Assembly (NCBI GenBank): GCA_000381625.1
Contig: KB906767.1
Location: 2,644,629 to 2,708,628 of the forward strand
DNA: 64,000 nt
From: Bryobacterales bacterium KBS 96
GTDB lineage: Bacteria > Acidobacteriota > Terriglobia > Bryobacterales > Bryobacteraceae
Direction of reading: 5' to 3'
In this document: positions 35,089-43,415 of the stretch, one piece after another
Layout of the letters: each line of letters begins with the position of its first letter
How positions within the stretch are numbered: the stretch's first letter is position 1
Made by a program: the position numbers and the translations under genes
The notes under the pieces: generated by a model
What the model was told of the DNA's origin: nothing
Databases searched by the model: none
The model's input: only the letters and a program-made list of their open reading frames with translations

Positions 35089-36282
35089 TCAGCCAGTCAC
35101 CGCGCGTTTGTTCGATGTTATCACGGCTGTATAAAATCCGTCGCCTTCGTCCCGGCCCGGCAAACGCCAGTTTTCCGAGATCAAATTGGCTCCTTCTACG
35201 TCCGCCAGAGCCGTTCGTACGACATCCTCGTCCTCTTCCCTTTCGAGAGAACAAGTTGTATAGACGAGGAGGCCCCCCGCGGCCAACTGCCCCAAACCTC
35301 TTTTGAGAATTCCAATTTGAGTGCTCTGAAGCCTAAGCAGATCTTCGGTTCTGACGCGCCATTTGATTTCCGGGTTACGTGCAAGAGTTCCCGTTCCTGA
35401 ACAAGGAGCATCGACGAATACGCGATCGAAGCGGCTTCTAAACGGGAGCGGCATTTCGGCGTTCAACACGACCCGGGGGCACACCGCAGGAATTTCGCTT
35501 ATCCTTCGCCAGCTGATGTCACAGGCGATCACATGAACAGGTGCTTCCAGGGCCTGAACTGTCTTGTTGCCTGGGGCTGCACAGAGATCGAGTAGCGTTT
35601 GCCCCGGTTGGAGACCGAGATGTGGAACGACTGACTGAGATCCAATGTCTTGAAATCTCAGGCGGCCAGTTGTTCCCTCAATCACACGAAAGCAACCCGG
35701 CACATCGGTTTGTTCGATCATCAAGGCTGCCGGCGGTTCCATGCCCGCCGGAACCCGTATATACCTTGCCGGTTCGGTCAGCGCTGCCCGCGCAATTGCC
35801 TGAGCCGGCTCGCGTCCAAAGTGACGCGTCCACCGCTCCAGTAGCCAAGCAGGACACGACAGTTCAGTAGCTTGATCCGGCCATGGAACTGCTCGTCGAG
35901 TCACCTTTCGCAGGACTGCATTGACCAATCCTGCCGCGCCCCGTCGGTGTTTCTTTGCGAGTTCCACAGATTCATGGACCGCCGCATGAGCGGGAACGCG
36001 ATCTAAATAGCGAAGTTGAAAGATCCCCAGGCGAAGCAGTATGCGAACCGCCTCATCCAGGTTGTCCGGATTCCGGCGCGAGAAATGCCCGATCAGAAAA
36101 TCGAGTTGAAGCTGGTATCGCAAGCAGCCAAACACAAGCTGTGAAGCCAGTCCTGCATCACGGGACGTAAGATTGGCAGCCTCTTCGAGAAGAAGATCCG
36201 TGGCGTAACCGCCGCTCGCCACCTGGTGTAATACGGAATACGCCACGCGTCGAGCCGGGGAAACTTGTTGTGAATGTCCCAA
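35089..36282 (-). CDS. rsmB: 16S rRNA (cytosine967-C5)-methyltransferase
   Basis: A 397-residue RsmB/Sun protein. Residues about 10-130 form the NusB-like RNA-binding domain (ARRVAYSVLHQVASGGYATD, DLLLEEAANLTSRDAGLASQ). The rest is the Rossmann methyltransferase, with SAM loop LLDLCAAPGNKTVQAL, the product-release Cys in VDAPCSGTGTLARNPEIKW and the catalytic Cys in YTTCSLEREEDEDVV. Both Cys are present. Length is slightly below the Escherichia coli enzyme (429). It heads the minus-strand operon that continues into rpe and bamD. Confidence 0.95.
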   Translation of the reverse strand: MGHSQQVSPARRVAYSVLHQVASGGYATDLLLEEAANLTSRDAGLASQLVFGCLRYQLQLDFLIGHFSRRNPDNLDEAVRILLRLGIFQLRYLDRVPAHAAVHESVELAKKHRRGAAGLVNAVLRKVTRRAVPWPDQATELSCPAWLLERWTRHFGREPAQAIARAALTEPARYIRVPAGMEPPAALMIEQTDVPGCFRVIEGTTGRLRFQDIGSQSVVPHLGLQPGQTLLDLCAAPGNKTVQALEAPVHVIACDISWRRISEIPAVCPRVVLNAEMPLPFRSRFDRVFVDAPCSGTGTLARNPEIKWRVRTEDLLRLQSTQIGILKRGLGQLAAGGLLVYTTCSLEREEDEDVVRTALADVEGANLISENWRLPGRDEGDGFYTAVITSNKRAVTG

Positions 36283-36352
36283 ACTCGATTATCGCGAAAC
36301 CCCCGCCTCAGCTGTCCAAAATGGTTACCTAACTTACGTTTATGTAATTAAA

Positions 36353-36366
36353 GCCCAGTACTGGGC
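36353..36366. promoter_or_regulatory. Perfect 14-bp palindrome upstream of 3D-domain gene
   Basis: GCCCAGTACTGGGC is a perfect palindrome in the space between divergent rsmB and the 3D-domain gene. It could be an operator or the foot of a leader RNA; there is no supporting T-tract for a terminator. Confidence 0.4.
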
Positions 36367-36394
36367 AGGATATACGTGATGCACTTGTCGCGGG

Positions 36395-36488
36395 CGCTGG
36401 ATCTATTTGTATAGGTGAACGCATAAAGGCGGCGTTAAGTGCCGGAATCGCCGGCTAAGCCGCAAACCTACAGTGCGGGAGCTAATCC
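36395..36488 (+). promoter_or_regulatory. Possible structured leader RNA (riboswitch-like)
   Basis: The 5' region of the 3D-domain gene can fold into nested stems. GCCGG/CCGGC (36441-36445 with 36451-36455) and CCGCA/TGCGG (36460-36464 with 36474-36478) are seen directly. The loop of the second stem (AACCTACAG) can pair with TATAGGT (36410-36416), making a pseudoknot. The 3' edge GGGAGCTAATCC runs into the start codon area and is reminiscent of the CAGCTAACC end of ydaO-type (c-di-AMP) riboswitches, which often sit upstream of cell-wall remodelling genes. The match to that consensus is partial and the identification is inference. Confidence 0.3.
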
Positions 36489-37046
36489 ATGCGGTCAAAT
36501 CTAATACTATTTTTGTTGTTGCTCGTAAGCACCTCCTTGTTTGGTCGCGACAACCTAAATGGCACATACACCGCGACTGCTTATTCAGACCACGGCATCA
36601 CTGCGTCTGGAGAATACACGCACCGGCATATCGTTGCCGCCGATCCCGATGTGTTGCCACTTGGCACACGCATCAAAATCAAACGGGCAGGCCGGTATTC
36701 GGGCGAGTACGTAGTTGCGGACACTGGAGCCAAAATTGTGGGAAGACGGCTGGATATTTACATGCCGAGTGAAGCGTCTGCAATAAAATTTGGCGTTCAC
36801 CGCGTACGCGTGAAAATTATTTCCTTAGGGGCCGGCACGCATGCAAGCACGAAAGAAGCCGACCATGCGGTGAAAGCCGACGTTGCGAAAGATGTCGCTA
36901 ATGGCGCTGGCGGGGACGCCGCTACTGCGGAGGATGTAGCCGAAAAAAAGACAACCAGCAAACCAAGCTCGACAAAGCGCAGAGTCGCCGCCGGTGAACC
37001 TTCCAACACCGTTGAGGCCGCCCGCCAAGACTTACCTCAGAGATAG
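36489..37046 (+). CDS. 3D (Asp-Asp-Asp) domain protein, probable cell-wall hydrolase
   Basis: A 185-residue exported protein. A signal peptide (RSNLILFLLLLVSTSLFG) is followed by a double-psi beta-barrel 3D domain at about residues 24-120: NGTYTATAYSDHGITASGEY, HIVAADPDVLPLGTRIKIKR, VADTGAKIVGRRLDIYMPSE. The three signature Asp are in AADPDVLPLG, VADTG and RLDIYM. The domain is shared with lytic transglycosylases (MltA, RlpA, YuiC/Sps), so cleavage of peptidoglycan glycan strands is inferred. The C-terminal 65 residues are Ala/Lys/Asp-rich and unstructured-looking. The leader upstream may be regulatory (previous entry). Confidence 0.88.
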   Translation: MRSNLILFLLLLVSTSLFGRDNLNGTYTATAYSDHGITASGEYTHRHIVAADPDVLPLGTRIKIKRAGRYSGEYVVADTGAKIVGRRLDIYMPSEASAIKFGVHRVRVKIISLGAGTHASTKEADHAVKADVAKDVANGAGGDAATAEDVAEKKTTSKPSSTKRRVAAGEPSNTVEAARQDLPQR

Positions 37047-37176
37047 ACATTTGATCTGTTTGTTCTCGGAAGAGTTCATCTGCAATTATCGGCGACCGCA
37101 TCGGCGGACATAAGTTTGGCCGCAACCAATTGTTCATTGCTTTGAAATTGAGATACTTTGTCGAAGGAGACGTTCG

Positions 37177-38268
37177 ATGAATTTCACGCGAAGAGAATTT
37201 GCTCATCTGGTTGGGGCCGGGATAGCATTGGCGAGCGAGGAATCGGCACATGCGTTGCAGCAGGACACGGGCCGGCGGCTCAACTACGGCATCGTCGGGC
37301 TGGGGCGTATCTCAATGGGCCAGTTCATGCCGGGAGTCAAGATTTCGAATCGCGCGAAAATTACAGCTCTGGTAAGCGGCCATCGTGACAAAGCGTTAAA
37401 GGTCGCGGCGCAGTACGGCGTGGCGGAGAAGAATATTTACAACTACGAAAACTATGACTCCATCGCCGATAACAAGGACATCGATGCCGTCTACATCGCG
37501 CTGCCCAACAATATGCATGCCGAGTATACGATTCGGGCAGCCAAGGCGGGCAAACACGTTCTGTGCGAGAAGCCGATGGCGACCGGTGTTGGCGATTGCC
37601 AGGCGATGATCGACGCATGCGAGCGGGCGAATAAGAAGCTGATGATCGCCTACCGCTGCCAGTATGAGCCGACCAATCTCCGCGCCATCGAGATGATTCG
37701 AGACGGGAAGCTTGGAACCGTGGAATTGATCGAGAGCACGTTTGGCTTCAATATCAAAAAGGGCGAGTGGCGGTTGAACAAGAAAATGGCCGGCGGCGGG
37801 CCGTTGATGGACGTTGGAATCTATTGCTTGAACGCGTGCCGCTATCTGACCGGAGAGGAACCCGTGGCGGTGAGCGGATACTCATCGGTGATCGATCATG
37901 ACGGGCGTTTCGATCAGGTCGACGAGAATCTCGTCTGGACGTTGAAATTTCCGTCCGGAATTCTCGCGAGTTGCAGCACGACCTATGGAGCCAATTCGAA
38001 TGGATGGTATCGAGTGCATGGTTCAAAGGGCAATCTGCATGTTGAGCCCGCGTTCAACTACGATGGCCTCCGGATCAGGGCCGAAGTCGAAGGCCAGCCG
38101 CCGATCGATCAGACCACGAACGATCCGTCGCCCCATCAGTTTCAGCGAGAAGCCGACTACTTTGCGCAATGCGTCTTCGACGACAAGCAACCGAAGACAT
38201 CGGGCGAAGAGGGCCTTCGCGATATGAAGCTGATTACAGCGATTTACAAATCGTGCGGTAAGGCATAA
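37177..38268 (+). CDS. Gfo/Idh/MocA family oxidoreductase, Tat-exported
   Basis: A 363-residue NAD(P)-dependent oxidoreductase. The leader NFTRREFAHLVGAGIALASE has the twin-Arg motif TRREF, so folded export is likely. The Rossmann motif reads NYGIVGLGRISMGQFMPGVK, and the EKPMATGVGDCQAMIDACER block carries the conserved Glu-Lys-Pro (EKP) of the family. GGGPLMDVGIYCLNACRYLT holds the Asp/His-like active-site segment. It acts on sugars or inositols in this family; the exact substrate cannot be told. AAGGAGACGTTCG precedes the ATG. Confidence 0.93.
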   Translation: MNFTRREFAHLVGAGIALASEESAHALQQDTGRRLNYGIVGLGRISMGQFMPGVKISNRAKITALVSGHRDKALKVAAQYGVAEKNIYNYENYDSIADNKDIDAVYIALPNNMHAEYTIRAAKAGKHVLCEKPMATGVGDCQAMIDACERANKKLMIAYRCQYEPTNLRAIEMIRDGKLGTVELIESTFGFNIKKGEWRLNKKMAGGGPLMDVGIYCLNACRYLTGEEPVAVSGYSSVIDHDGRFDQVDENLVWTLKFPSGILASCSTTYGANSNGWYRVHGSKGNLHVEPAFNYDGLRIRAEVEGQPPIDQTTNDPSPHQFQREADYFAQCVFDDKQPKTSGEEGLRDMKLITAIYKSCGKA

Positions 38269-38321
38269 GGAGTTGGTCCGTCCCAACGCGGCGTTCACGC
38301 CGGCGCGAATGCACTCGGCTT

Positions 38322-38909
38322 TTACCCGAACAGATAGCCCGCGAGCAGCCGTTTCATTTCCTCGACCACGATCTTCCGGTCGTCAGGACTTTGCTCGTAC
38401 GCATAAGTAATCAAACGCTCGCCGGCTTCGCTGGCGATCCTCAATCTGATATCGAGTTCCGCCGTTTCCGTCACTCCCAGCAGATTCATCATGAAGTTCT
38501 TAATGAGTCCGGACGGGCCGATGTCTGGTTGAACCTGGCGGCGGCGGGTTGACGGGCTGATGTGGTGGCCAAACGCGATAGTTCGGAAATCCGGCCTCGC
38601 GTCGAGGAACCGAATATAGGCGTCGATCACAAGCGCGAGCAGCGCCGTTCCGTCCTCCGGGAACGATTGACTCAATTCCTGTTCCAAGCCTGTCTGGAAT
38701 TCCTCCATGGCGCGCACCGCAATCGCATCGAGGATCGCCTGTTTATCGGGGAAGAAGCGATACAGGCCGCCTATGGAAATACCCGCTTCCGCCGCGATGC
38801 GGCTGGTCGTAACCTCATCCAAAGGCTTCTGTTCCAGCAGCACTGAAGTTGCCGCAAGAATCTGCTGGACCGTGTCGTTGCTGCGTTCCTGGACGGGGGT
38901 TCTACGCAC
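38322..38909 (-). CDS. TetR family transcriptional regulator
   Basis: A 195-residue regulator. The N-terminal helix-turn-helix is SNDTVQQILAATSVLLEQKP, then LDEVTTSRIAAEAGISIGGL and YRFFPDKQAILDAIAVRAM, the TetR pattern at about residues 10-58. The C-terminal part is a ligand-binding helical domain. The reading frame is open upstream to 39194, but those residues lie over the divergent hpnH start and lack character. A GTG at 38907-38909 giving MRRTPVQERSNDTVQQIL is the most natural start. It is divergent from hpnH, 145 bp away, and may control the hopanoid genes; the inducer is unknown. Confidence 0.88.
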   Translation of the reverse strand: MRRTPVQERSNDTVQQILAATSVLLEQKPLDEVTTSRIAAEAGISIGGLYRFFPDKQAILDAIAVRAMEEFQTGLEQELSQSFPEDGTALLALVIDAYIRFLDARPDFRTIAFGHHISPSTRRRQVQPDIGPSGLIKNFMMNLLGVTETAELDIRLRIASEAGERLITYAYEQSPDDRKIVVEEMKRLLAGYLFG

Positions 38910-39054
38910 TAGCTTTGCTGCCGCACCGGCGCCACTTCGGGGATCGAAACCGGCGAATTCTTGAGCCAGGTTTGCGGCCCTATTGACATTATGGCAGCAA
39001 AAATGGTAAAAAGCGAAAGAGAATTCGCGTTCGTGAATTCTGGAGACGCATTCA

Positions 39055-40182
39055 ATGCCTGTGCCGATATCGCAGATTTGGACCGTGGCGACATACGTCC
39101 TCAAGCAGAAGCTCAAGGGCCGGAAACAATACCCGCTCGTGCTCATGCTCGAGCCGCTGTTTCGTTGCAATCTGGCCTGCGCCGGGTGCGGCAAAATTCA
39201 ATATCCAGCGCACATTCTGAAGCAGAACCTCTCGCCGGAGGAGTGCTTCCGGGCAGTGGACGAGTGCGGCGCGCCAATGGTGAGCATTCCCGGCGGCGAA
39301 CCGCTGCTGCACCCGCAAATTTCCGAAATTGTCGCCGGCCTGGTAGATCGCCAAAAGTATATTTATCTCTGTACGAACGCGCTGCTGCTGCAAGAAAAGA
39401 TTCATCAGTTCAAGCCGAGCAAGTACCTGACATTCTCCGTTCATATGGACGGGCAGCGAGAGCATCACGACTTTTCGGTCTGCAAAGAGGGCGGCTATGA
39501 CGAAGCTCTGGACGGCATCAAAGAGGCCGTGAAGCGCGGCTTTCGTGTAACGACGAACACGACACTTTTTGACGGCGCCGATCCGAAGAGTGTGCGAGCG
39601 TTTTTCGATGAAATGATGGACCTCGGGGTGGAAGGAATGATGCTCTCTCCGGGGTACTCCTACGACAAGGCGCCGGATCAACAGCATTTTCTGGCGAAAA
39701 CGCGCACGCGGCGGCTGTTCCACGCGATTCTGTCGAATCGCAAAAGCGGATGGCGTTTCAACCAATCGCCGCTGTTTCTCGAATACCTGATGGGGCGCCG
39801 CCATTATACGTGCACGCCCTGGGGCATGCCGACATTCAATCTGTTTGGGTGGCAAAAGCCTTGCTATTTGCTGCAGGATGGGTACGCCGATACATTCGCT
39901 GAGTTGATGGAGACGACCGAATGGAGCCGCTACGGCACGGAATCCGGCAATCCCAAATGCGCGAATTGCATGGTGCATAGCGGCTATGAGGCTTCGGCCG
40001 TCGATCACACGTTCAGTTCGCTGAAGGGTTTCATGGCCACGGTGCGAGCGACCTTGTTTTCGCGATACGAAGACGCGGACGCGATGAGCGCGCTCGATCA
40101 GCCGCAAAAACCGGTCTTTCTGCACGATGCCCTCGTACAAATCGGCTCCTCGCGGCAGGAATCGAATGAAGTCGAGGCGTAA
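39055..40182 (+). CDS. hpnH: Adenosyl-hopene transferase HpnH (radical SAM)
   Basis: A 375-residue radical-SAM enzyme that adds the adenosyl group to diploptene, the first step to extended C35 hopanoids. The cluster motif CNLACAGC (Cys38, Cys42, Cys45) is followed by GKIQYPAHILKQNLSPEECF. Family blocks are PMVSIPGGEPLLHPQI, YIYLCTNALLLQEKIH and FSVHMDGQREHHDFSVCKEG. The C-terminal GNPKCANCMVHSGYEASAVD carries further conserved Cys. Its stop overlaps the next gene's ATG by one base (TAATG), so the two are translationally coupled. Presence of hpnH implies hopanoid membranes. Confidence 0.96.
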   Translation: MPVPISQIWTVATYVLKQKLKGRKQYPLVLMLEPLFRCNLACAGCGKIQYPAHILKQNLSPEECFRAVDECGAPMVSIPGGEPLLHPQISEIVAGLVDRQKYIYLCTNALLLQEKIHQFKPSKYLTFSVHMDGQREHHDFSVCKEGGYDEALDGIKEAVKRGFRVTTNTTLFDGADPKSVRAFFDEMMDLGVEGMMLSPGYSYDKAPDQQHFLAKTRTRRLFHAILSNRKSGWRFNQSPLFLEYLMGRRHYTCTPWGMPTFNLFGWQKPCYLLQDGYADTFAELMETTEWSRYGTESGNPKCANCMVHSGYEASAVDHTFSSLKGFMATVRATLFSRYEDADAMSALDQPQKPVFLHDALVQIGSSRQESNEVEA

Positions 40183-40637
40183 TGGACATGAGCGGGAATC
40201 ACAACACGATTGCGGCCACGGGTCCGGTTCAGCCCGCTTCCGAGCAGGCAAATGCCGGAGCCGCAGCAGGACACGTCTCGGACGATTTGCACGGACGGAC
40301 ATGGCAAACCGCATCAGACGAGGACCTTCGTGTAGGTCTCGAGAAGGCTTTCGATTATCGCGGCGACGTTACGATTACTCGTAAAGACGGCACAAGAATC
40401 GAGGGCTACATCTTCGACCGGCAGACCGGGGCAACCTTGGAGAAGTCCATCGTGCGAGTCATCCCACAAGATCAGTCCATCAAGATTTCGATTCCCTATT
40501 CGGAGATAGCCGGCCTCGCTTTCACCGGGCGCGATACGGCCGCCGGCAAGAGTTGGGCAGCGTGGTTGAAGAAGTATTTGGAAAAGAAAGCCGCCGGCGA
40601 AAAGAATATTGAACTGAAGCCCGAAAAACTCGATTAG
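40182..40637 (+). CDS. Small protein coupled to hpnH, LSm-like beta domain
   Basis: A 151-residue protein. A polar N-terminus (about residues 1-38) is followed by LEKAFDYRGDVTITRKDGTR, IEGYIFDRQTGATLEKSIVR and IPQDQSIKISIPYSEIAGLA, then FTGRDTAAGKSWAAWLKKYL and a Lys/Glu-rich end. The strand order (xGxVTxxxxDGxxxxGxIxDR…I.xSEIxGLxFTGrDxAxGkSWxxW) is typical of a small SH3/LSm-like fold found beside hopanoid genes in several phyla, from memory. The ATG overlaps the hpnH stop. Its role is unknown, but the coupling implies a linked job in hopanoid synthesis or transport. Confidence 0.7.
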   Translation: MDMSGNHNTIAATGPVQPASEQANAGAAAGHVSDDLHGRTWQTASDEDLRVGLEKAFDYRGDVTITRKDGTRIEGYIFDRQTGATLEKSIVRVIPQDQSIKISIPYSEIAGLAFTGRDTAAGKSWAAWLKKYLEKKAAGEKNIELKPEKLD

Positions 40638-40738
40638 CAAGGACATCGCACCGCGCCAATCGAATGGAGCGGGTTCGCGCCCGCTACGATGGTGAAGGCG
40701 CGCGCGCCGATCGAGATCGAAGCAGAGGCGGACCTTTG

Positions 40739-41089
40739 ATGCCCAGAGTGATTGCGGCTCCCACTACCATACCGGTTCCTGGAAATAAGCAGGTACACGA
40801 GTATGTAGGGCGAGTAAATACCCATTCCACCGATATGAGCGTTGCTCACATGAAAAGCCCGCCGGGCTGGACTGAGCCGGGCCAGCGCCCTGAATTTCGT
40901 GAGATTACGGTAGTGCTGCGCGGAACTCTGCGCGTGGAACACGAAGGTGGATCGCTGGACGTGGCCGGCGGACAGGCGATCGTCACGGAACCCGGCGAAT
41001 GGGTCCGCTACAGTACGCCGGGCGGCGCCGAATACGTGGCGATTTGCCTGCCGGCCTTCGACATCAACTCGGCCCATCGCGACGCGTAA
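40739..41089 (+). CDS. Cupin-domain protein
   Basis: A 116-residue single-domain cupin (PRVIAAPTTIPVPGNKQVHE). The core has HMKSPPGWTEPGQRPEFREI, then VVLRGTLRVEHEGGSLDVAG and GQAIVTEPGEWVRYSTPGGA, giving the two cupin motifs with Glu/His metal-ligand positions. The ATG at 40739 is used; a longer frame back to 40664 is possible but lacks family character. A short 16-codon frame (40688-40738) ends in TGATG overlapping this start and may be a remnant of an upstream gene. Enzymatic or binding role unknown. Confidence 0.8.
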   Translation: MPRVIAAPTTIPVPGNKQVHEYVGRVNTHSTDMSVAHMKSPPGWTEPGQRPEFREITVVLRGTLRVEHEGGSLDVAGGQAIVTEPGEWVRYSTPGGAEYVAICLPAFDINSAHRDA

Positions 41090-41136
41090 TTTCCGGCGAT
41101 GAAGCCCATTCCCGCCGGCCCGTTTCGCTGTATTTG

Positions 41137-41952
41137 TCATAAGCGAACTTGCACCCAAATCGCGTTGTGATCGGAGAACCGCGCCGGCTCCACACTGGCT
41201 GCTAAAAGGCTCAAATCGCGCACAAATATCCAGTCCAGATGACGGCGAAACGACGGAAACGTGTTTAGAGCGTCCGGAAGCGTTTCGAAACCATGATGTT
41301 TCATCGCATTTCGGATTGCGGCCGCGTGCGACGGACCTCCCGGCAGCGGCACGACATTGCCGAGCCAGTACAATTCGTTTGTGTTGAAGTCGCCTCCGAT
41401 GAGGCGCGGCCCCGCGTGACGCGACGCCTCCTCGATGACCGGCTGCAGTTGATCGAGACGTTCCGCCGCGTTAATGCGGGTATCGAGATGCGCGTTCCAG
41501 ACACGCAAGCCGCCCCAAGGGGTTTGCACGTTGGCGGCCACGGCAAAGCGGCTTCGATCGCGGAAGCGGAGATCGCATGCCTTCAACCGCTTGATTTGGA
41601 CATCGGCAATTGGATAACGACTCACGAGAGCCAGGCCTTGATCGTAAACGCCTGGAGCAGCCGGCTCAAATAGGGCAAAGTACCCTAATTGGCGCGCGGT
41701 CTTCTCGGCAACACTTGAATTTGAATTTCCACCGGCGACCTCCTGGAACAGGAACAGGTCGGCATCGCGTAATCGCGGTGCAGCGCGGATCGCACTTACC
41801 ACCTTTTCGGCATTGTTCTCCTTCGCCATGTTCAGCGATACGACCGAAACAACCCGATCGGGCGCGGGTTCGGTGGAGTTGGGTTGGACACGGCTGGACA
41901 ATCTGGCGAATCCGGCCAGAGGAGGTATGGTAAGCACGGCTATGAATTTCAA
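41137..41952 (-). CDS. Endonuclease/exonuclease/phosphatase family protein
   Basis: A 271-residue EEP-superfamily hydrolase with a short hydrophobic leader (KFIAVLTIPPLAGFARLSS), perhaps exported. The catalytic set is clear: SLNMAKEN (Asn), LFLFQEVAGGNS (Glu), VWNAHLDTRIN (His, Asp), LIGGDFNTNELYW (Asp, Asn) and ARFSDHNAIWVQV (Asp-His). Members cut phosphodiester or phosphomonoester bonds in DNA, RNA, phospholipids or inositol phosphates; the substrate is open. It converges with the cupin gene. Confidence 0.9.
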   Translation of the reverse strand: MKFIAVLTIPPLAGFARLSSRVQPNSTEPAPDRVVSVVSLNMAKENNAEKVVSAIRAAPRLRDADLFLFQEVAGGNSNSSVAEKTARQLGYFALFEPAAPGVYDQGLALVSRYPIADVQIKRLKACDLRFRDRSRFAVAANVQTPWGGLRVWNAHLDTRINAAERLDQLQPVIEEASRHAGPRLIGGDFNTNELYWLGNVVPLPGGPSHAAAIRNAMKHHGFETLPDALNTFPSFRRHLDWIFVRDLSLLAASVEPARFSDHNAIWVQVRL

Positions 41953-42102
41953 CCACGGGCCAGTCTATCTGTTTGATTTGAATCTATCGAAGAATGTTGC
42001 ATTTATACCGATCGTGAAAATCGCCCGCGGCGGCCAAGAGCACGCCTCCAGCTCGTTAGTTTGCAACACATTGGACTGTCTCTAAAATTTTCACTGAGCA
42101 CC

Positions 42103-42900
42103 CTACGCCGCGGACGAAAAAGCCAATGCGGGTCCGCAGGATTCGCGATCGAAGTTCCAGGTATGGGCGTTGTTGGCGTGTTCGAGGGTCCATTTCCGCT
42201 TGACTAGGGCCTCGGCTTCCGCTTTCGAACAAACGAAGCCAAACTCGGCCGGCGAGAACTCCTTACCGGCGACGAGATGGCACATGCCGACTCCGTAGAT
42301 CGCTTCCTGCTCGCGGGCTTCCTGGGCTTTGCGCTCCGCCTGGACTTCACGTAACATCTTCAGCACTTTCTCATATTGACGCATCAGGCGCTGTTCATAG
42401 ATGGAGAGCGTCAGCAGCGGGTCTTTCGAGCGGCGCAGCGTTTCGGCGAGGACGAAAGCAGTTTGCGCTTCGGGATGGTTGACGTCCCAGAACTCGGAGT
42501 TTTCGGTGAGGCCGATGGCAAACAAGTTGTGCTCGGTCGCCATGATGCGGTGAAGCCGGTATTGCAACTGAGCGAGCATGTGTACCAGATGCTTCTCCTG
42601 CGTGTTGGCGGGAGCGTACTGCTTTTCGAAATCAGTGATAAGTAGTTGGAGAGCTTTCAATTCCTCGGGAGTCAGAGTAAGCACCTGGGCAGTCAGGCCG
42701 TGACGAGTGGCGTTGAGCGAGGCGCGCTGCTTCCCTTCCTCGGTGCGCGGCCCGGTCGATTTCTGGGCGTTCAGGCGATTGGCGCGAAGGCGCGCTTCGG
42801 AGGGGGCGCGGCGGATGGTGGTTGGCGGATTGGGCGATGCTTCGCTGGAGCTCGACGGCTCGTTTGTGATGATTGCGGGCGGGTTCTTTTTGGAAGACAT
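42103..42900 (-). CDS. Conserved protein of unknown function (NAQKSTGPRT family)
   Basis: A 265-residue protein starting SSKKNPPAIITNEPSSSSEA, with a disordered N-terminus. Then comes a highly recognisable segment RLRANRLNAQKSTGPRTEEG, KQRASLNATRHGLTAQVLTL, seen from memory in many Acidobacteriota and Planctomycetes hypothetical proteins. The remainder is helical (QLQYRLHRIMATEHNLFAIG, LSIYEQRLMRQYEKVLKMLR). AAAGAGGATCGTTC precedes the ATG at 42900; a longer frame to 43071 has no family character. Function unknown. Multi-copy members often sit near mobile elements, and REP-like repeats lie just upstream here. Confidence 0.75.
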   Translation of the reverse strand: MSSKKNPPAIITNEPSSSSEASPNPPTTIRRAPSEARLRANRLNAQKSTGPRTEEGKQRASLNATRHGLTAQVLTLTPEELKALQLLITDFEKQYAPANTQEKHLVHMLAQLQYRLHRIMATEHNLFAIGLTENSEFWDVNHPEAQTAFVLAETLRRSKDPLLTLSIYEQRLMRQYEKVLKMLREVQAERKAQEAREQEAIYGVGMCHLVAGKEFSPAEFGFVCSKAEAEALVKRKWTLEHANNAHTWNFDRESCGPALAFSSAA

Positions 42901-43228
42901 GAACGATCCTCTTTGCTTGTGAGGATAGGCGCCGAAAGCAGACGGACAGAAGGCGGCAGCGGCCGAAGTCAATGATATGAAAGAGAAAGAACTTTCAAAA
43001 TTTCTGTGAACGCCAGAACTGGCGAGAGGAGATAGATTGCCCGAGGCAACTAATCGTCGCTGGGTGGCCACGCCGGGCTGCAGAATCAGTAGAACGCTCC
43101 GCCCAGTATCTTCCGGAGTGATCGTCCCGGATTATTCTGAGGTTATTCCGAATTATTCACTTTGTGCTATGCCTGTCCATCTCCCGATTTTCCTCGATGT
43201 TAGCGTTCCTGATGAGCGTGACACGATC

Positions 43229-43415
43229 GAGTGGGTCGCCGTCTCATAGCGTGTCGAAACGCCGTTGGCGATTGGTTGATAAATAATGGGGAAATGAGTG
43301 CTCCGTCCCCCGATTTTCGATCGAGTCGGGTCGCCGTCTGATAGCGTGTGTCGAAACGCCGTTGGCGATTGGTTGATAAATAATGGGGAAATGAGTGCTC
43401 CGTCCCCCGATTTTG
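43229..43415. repeat. Two direct copies of a REP-like unit
   Basis: A unit of about 90 bp occurs twice (43229-43318 and 43323-43414): GGGTCGCCGTCT, then GTCGAAACGCCGTTGGCGAT, TGGTTGATAAATAATGGGGA and AATGAGTGCTCCGTCCCC CGATTTT. The GAGTGCTCCGTCCCC end is the same as the right end of the mini-element at 47943-48290 and the motif before the RHS gene at 50631. It belongs to a REP family spread over this region. Confidence 0.8.

Noticed and set aside
36395-36488. Firm call of a ydaO (c-di-AMP) or c-di-GMP riboswitch
   Set aside because: Only short words match from memory and the overall consensus does not align well; kept as a candidate leader only.
39052-40314. 420-codon antisense ORF over hpnH
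   Set aside because: hpnH is fully supported by motifs; the antisense frame has no recognisable features.
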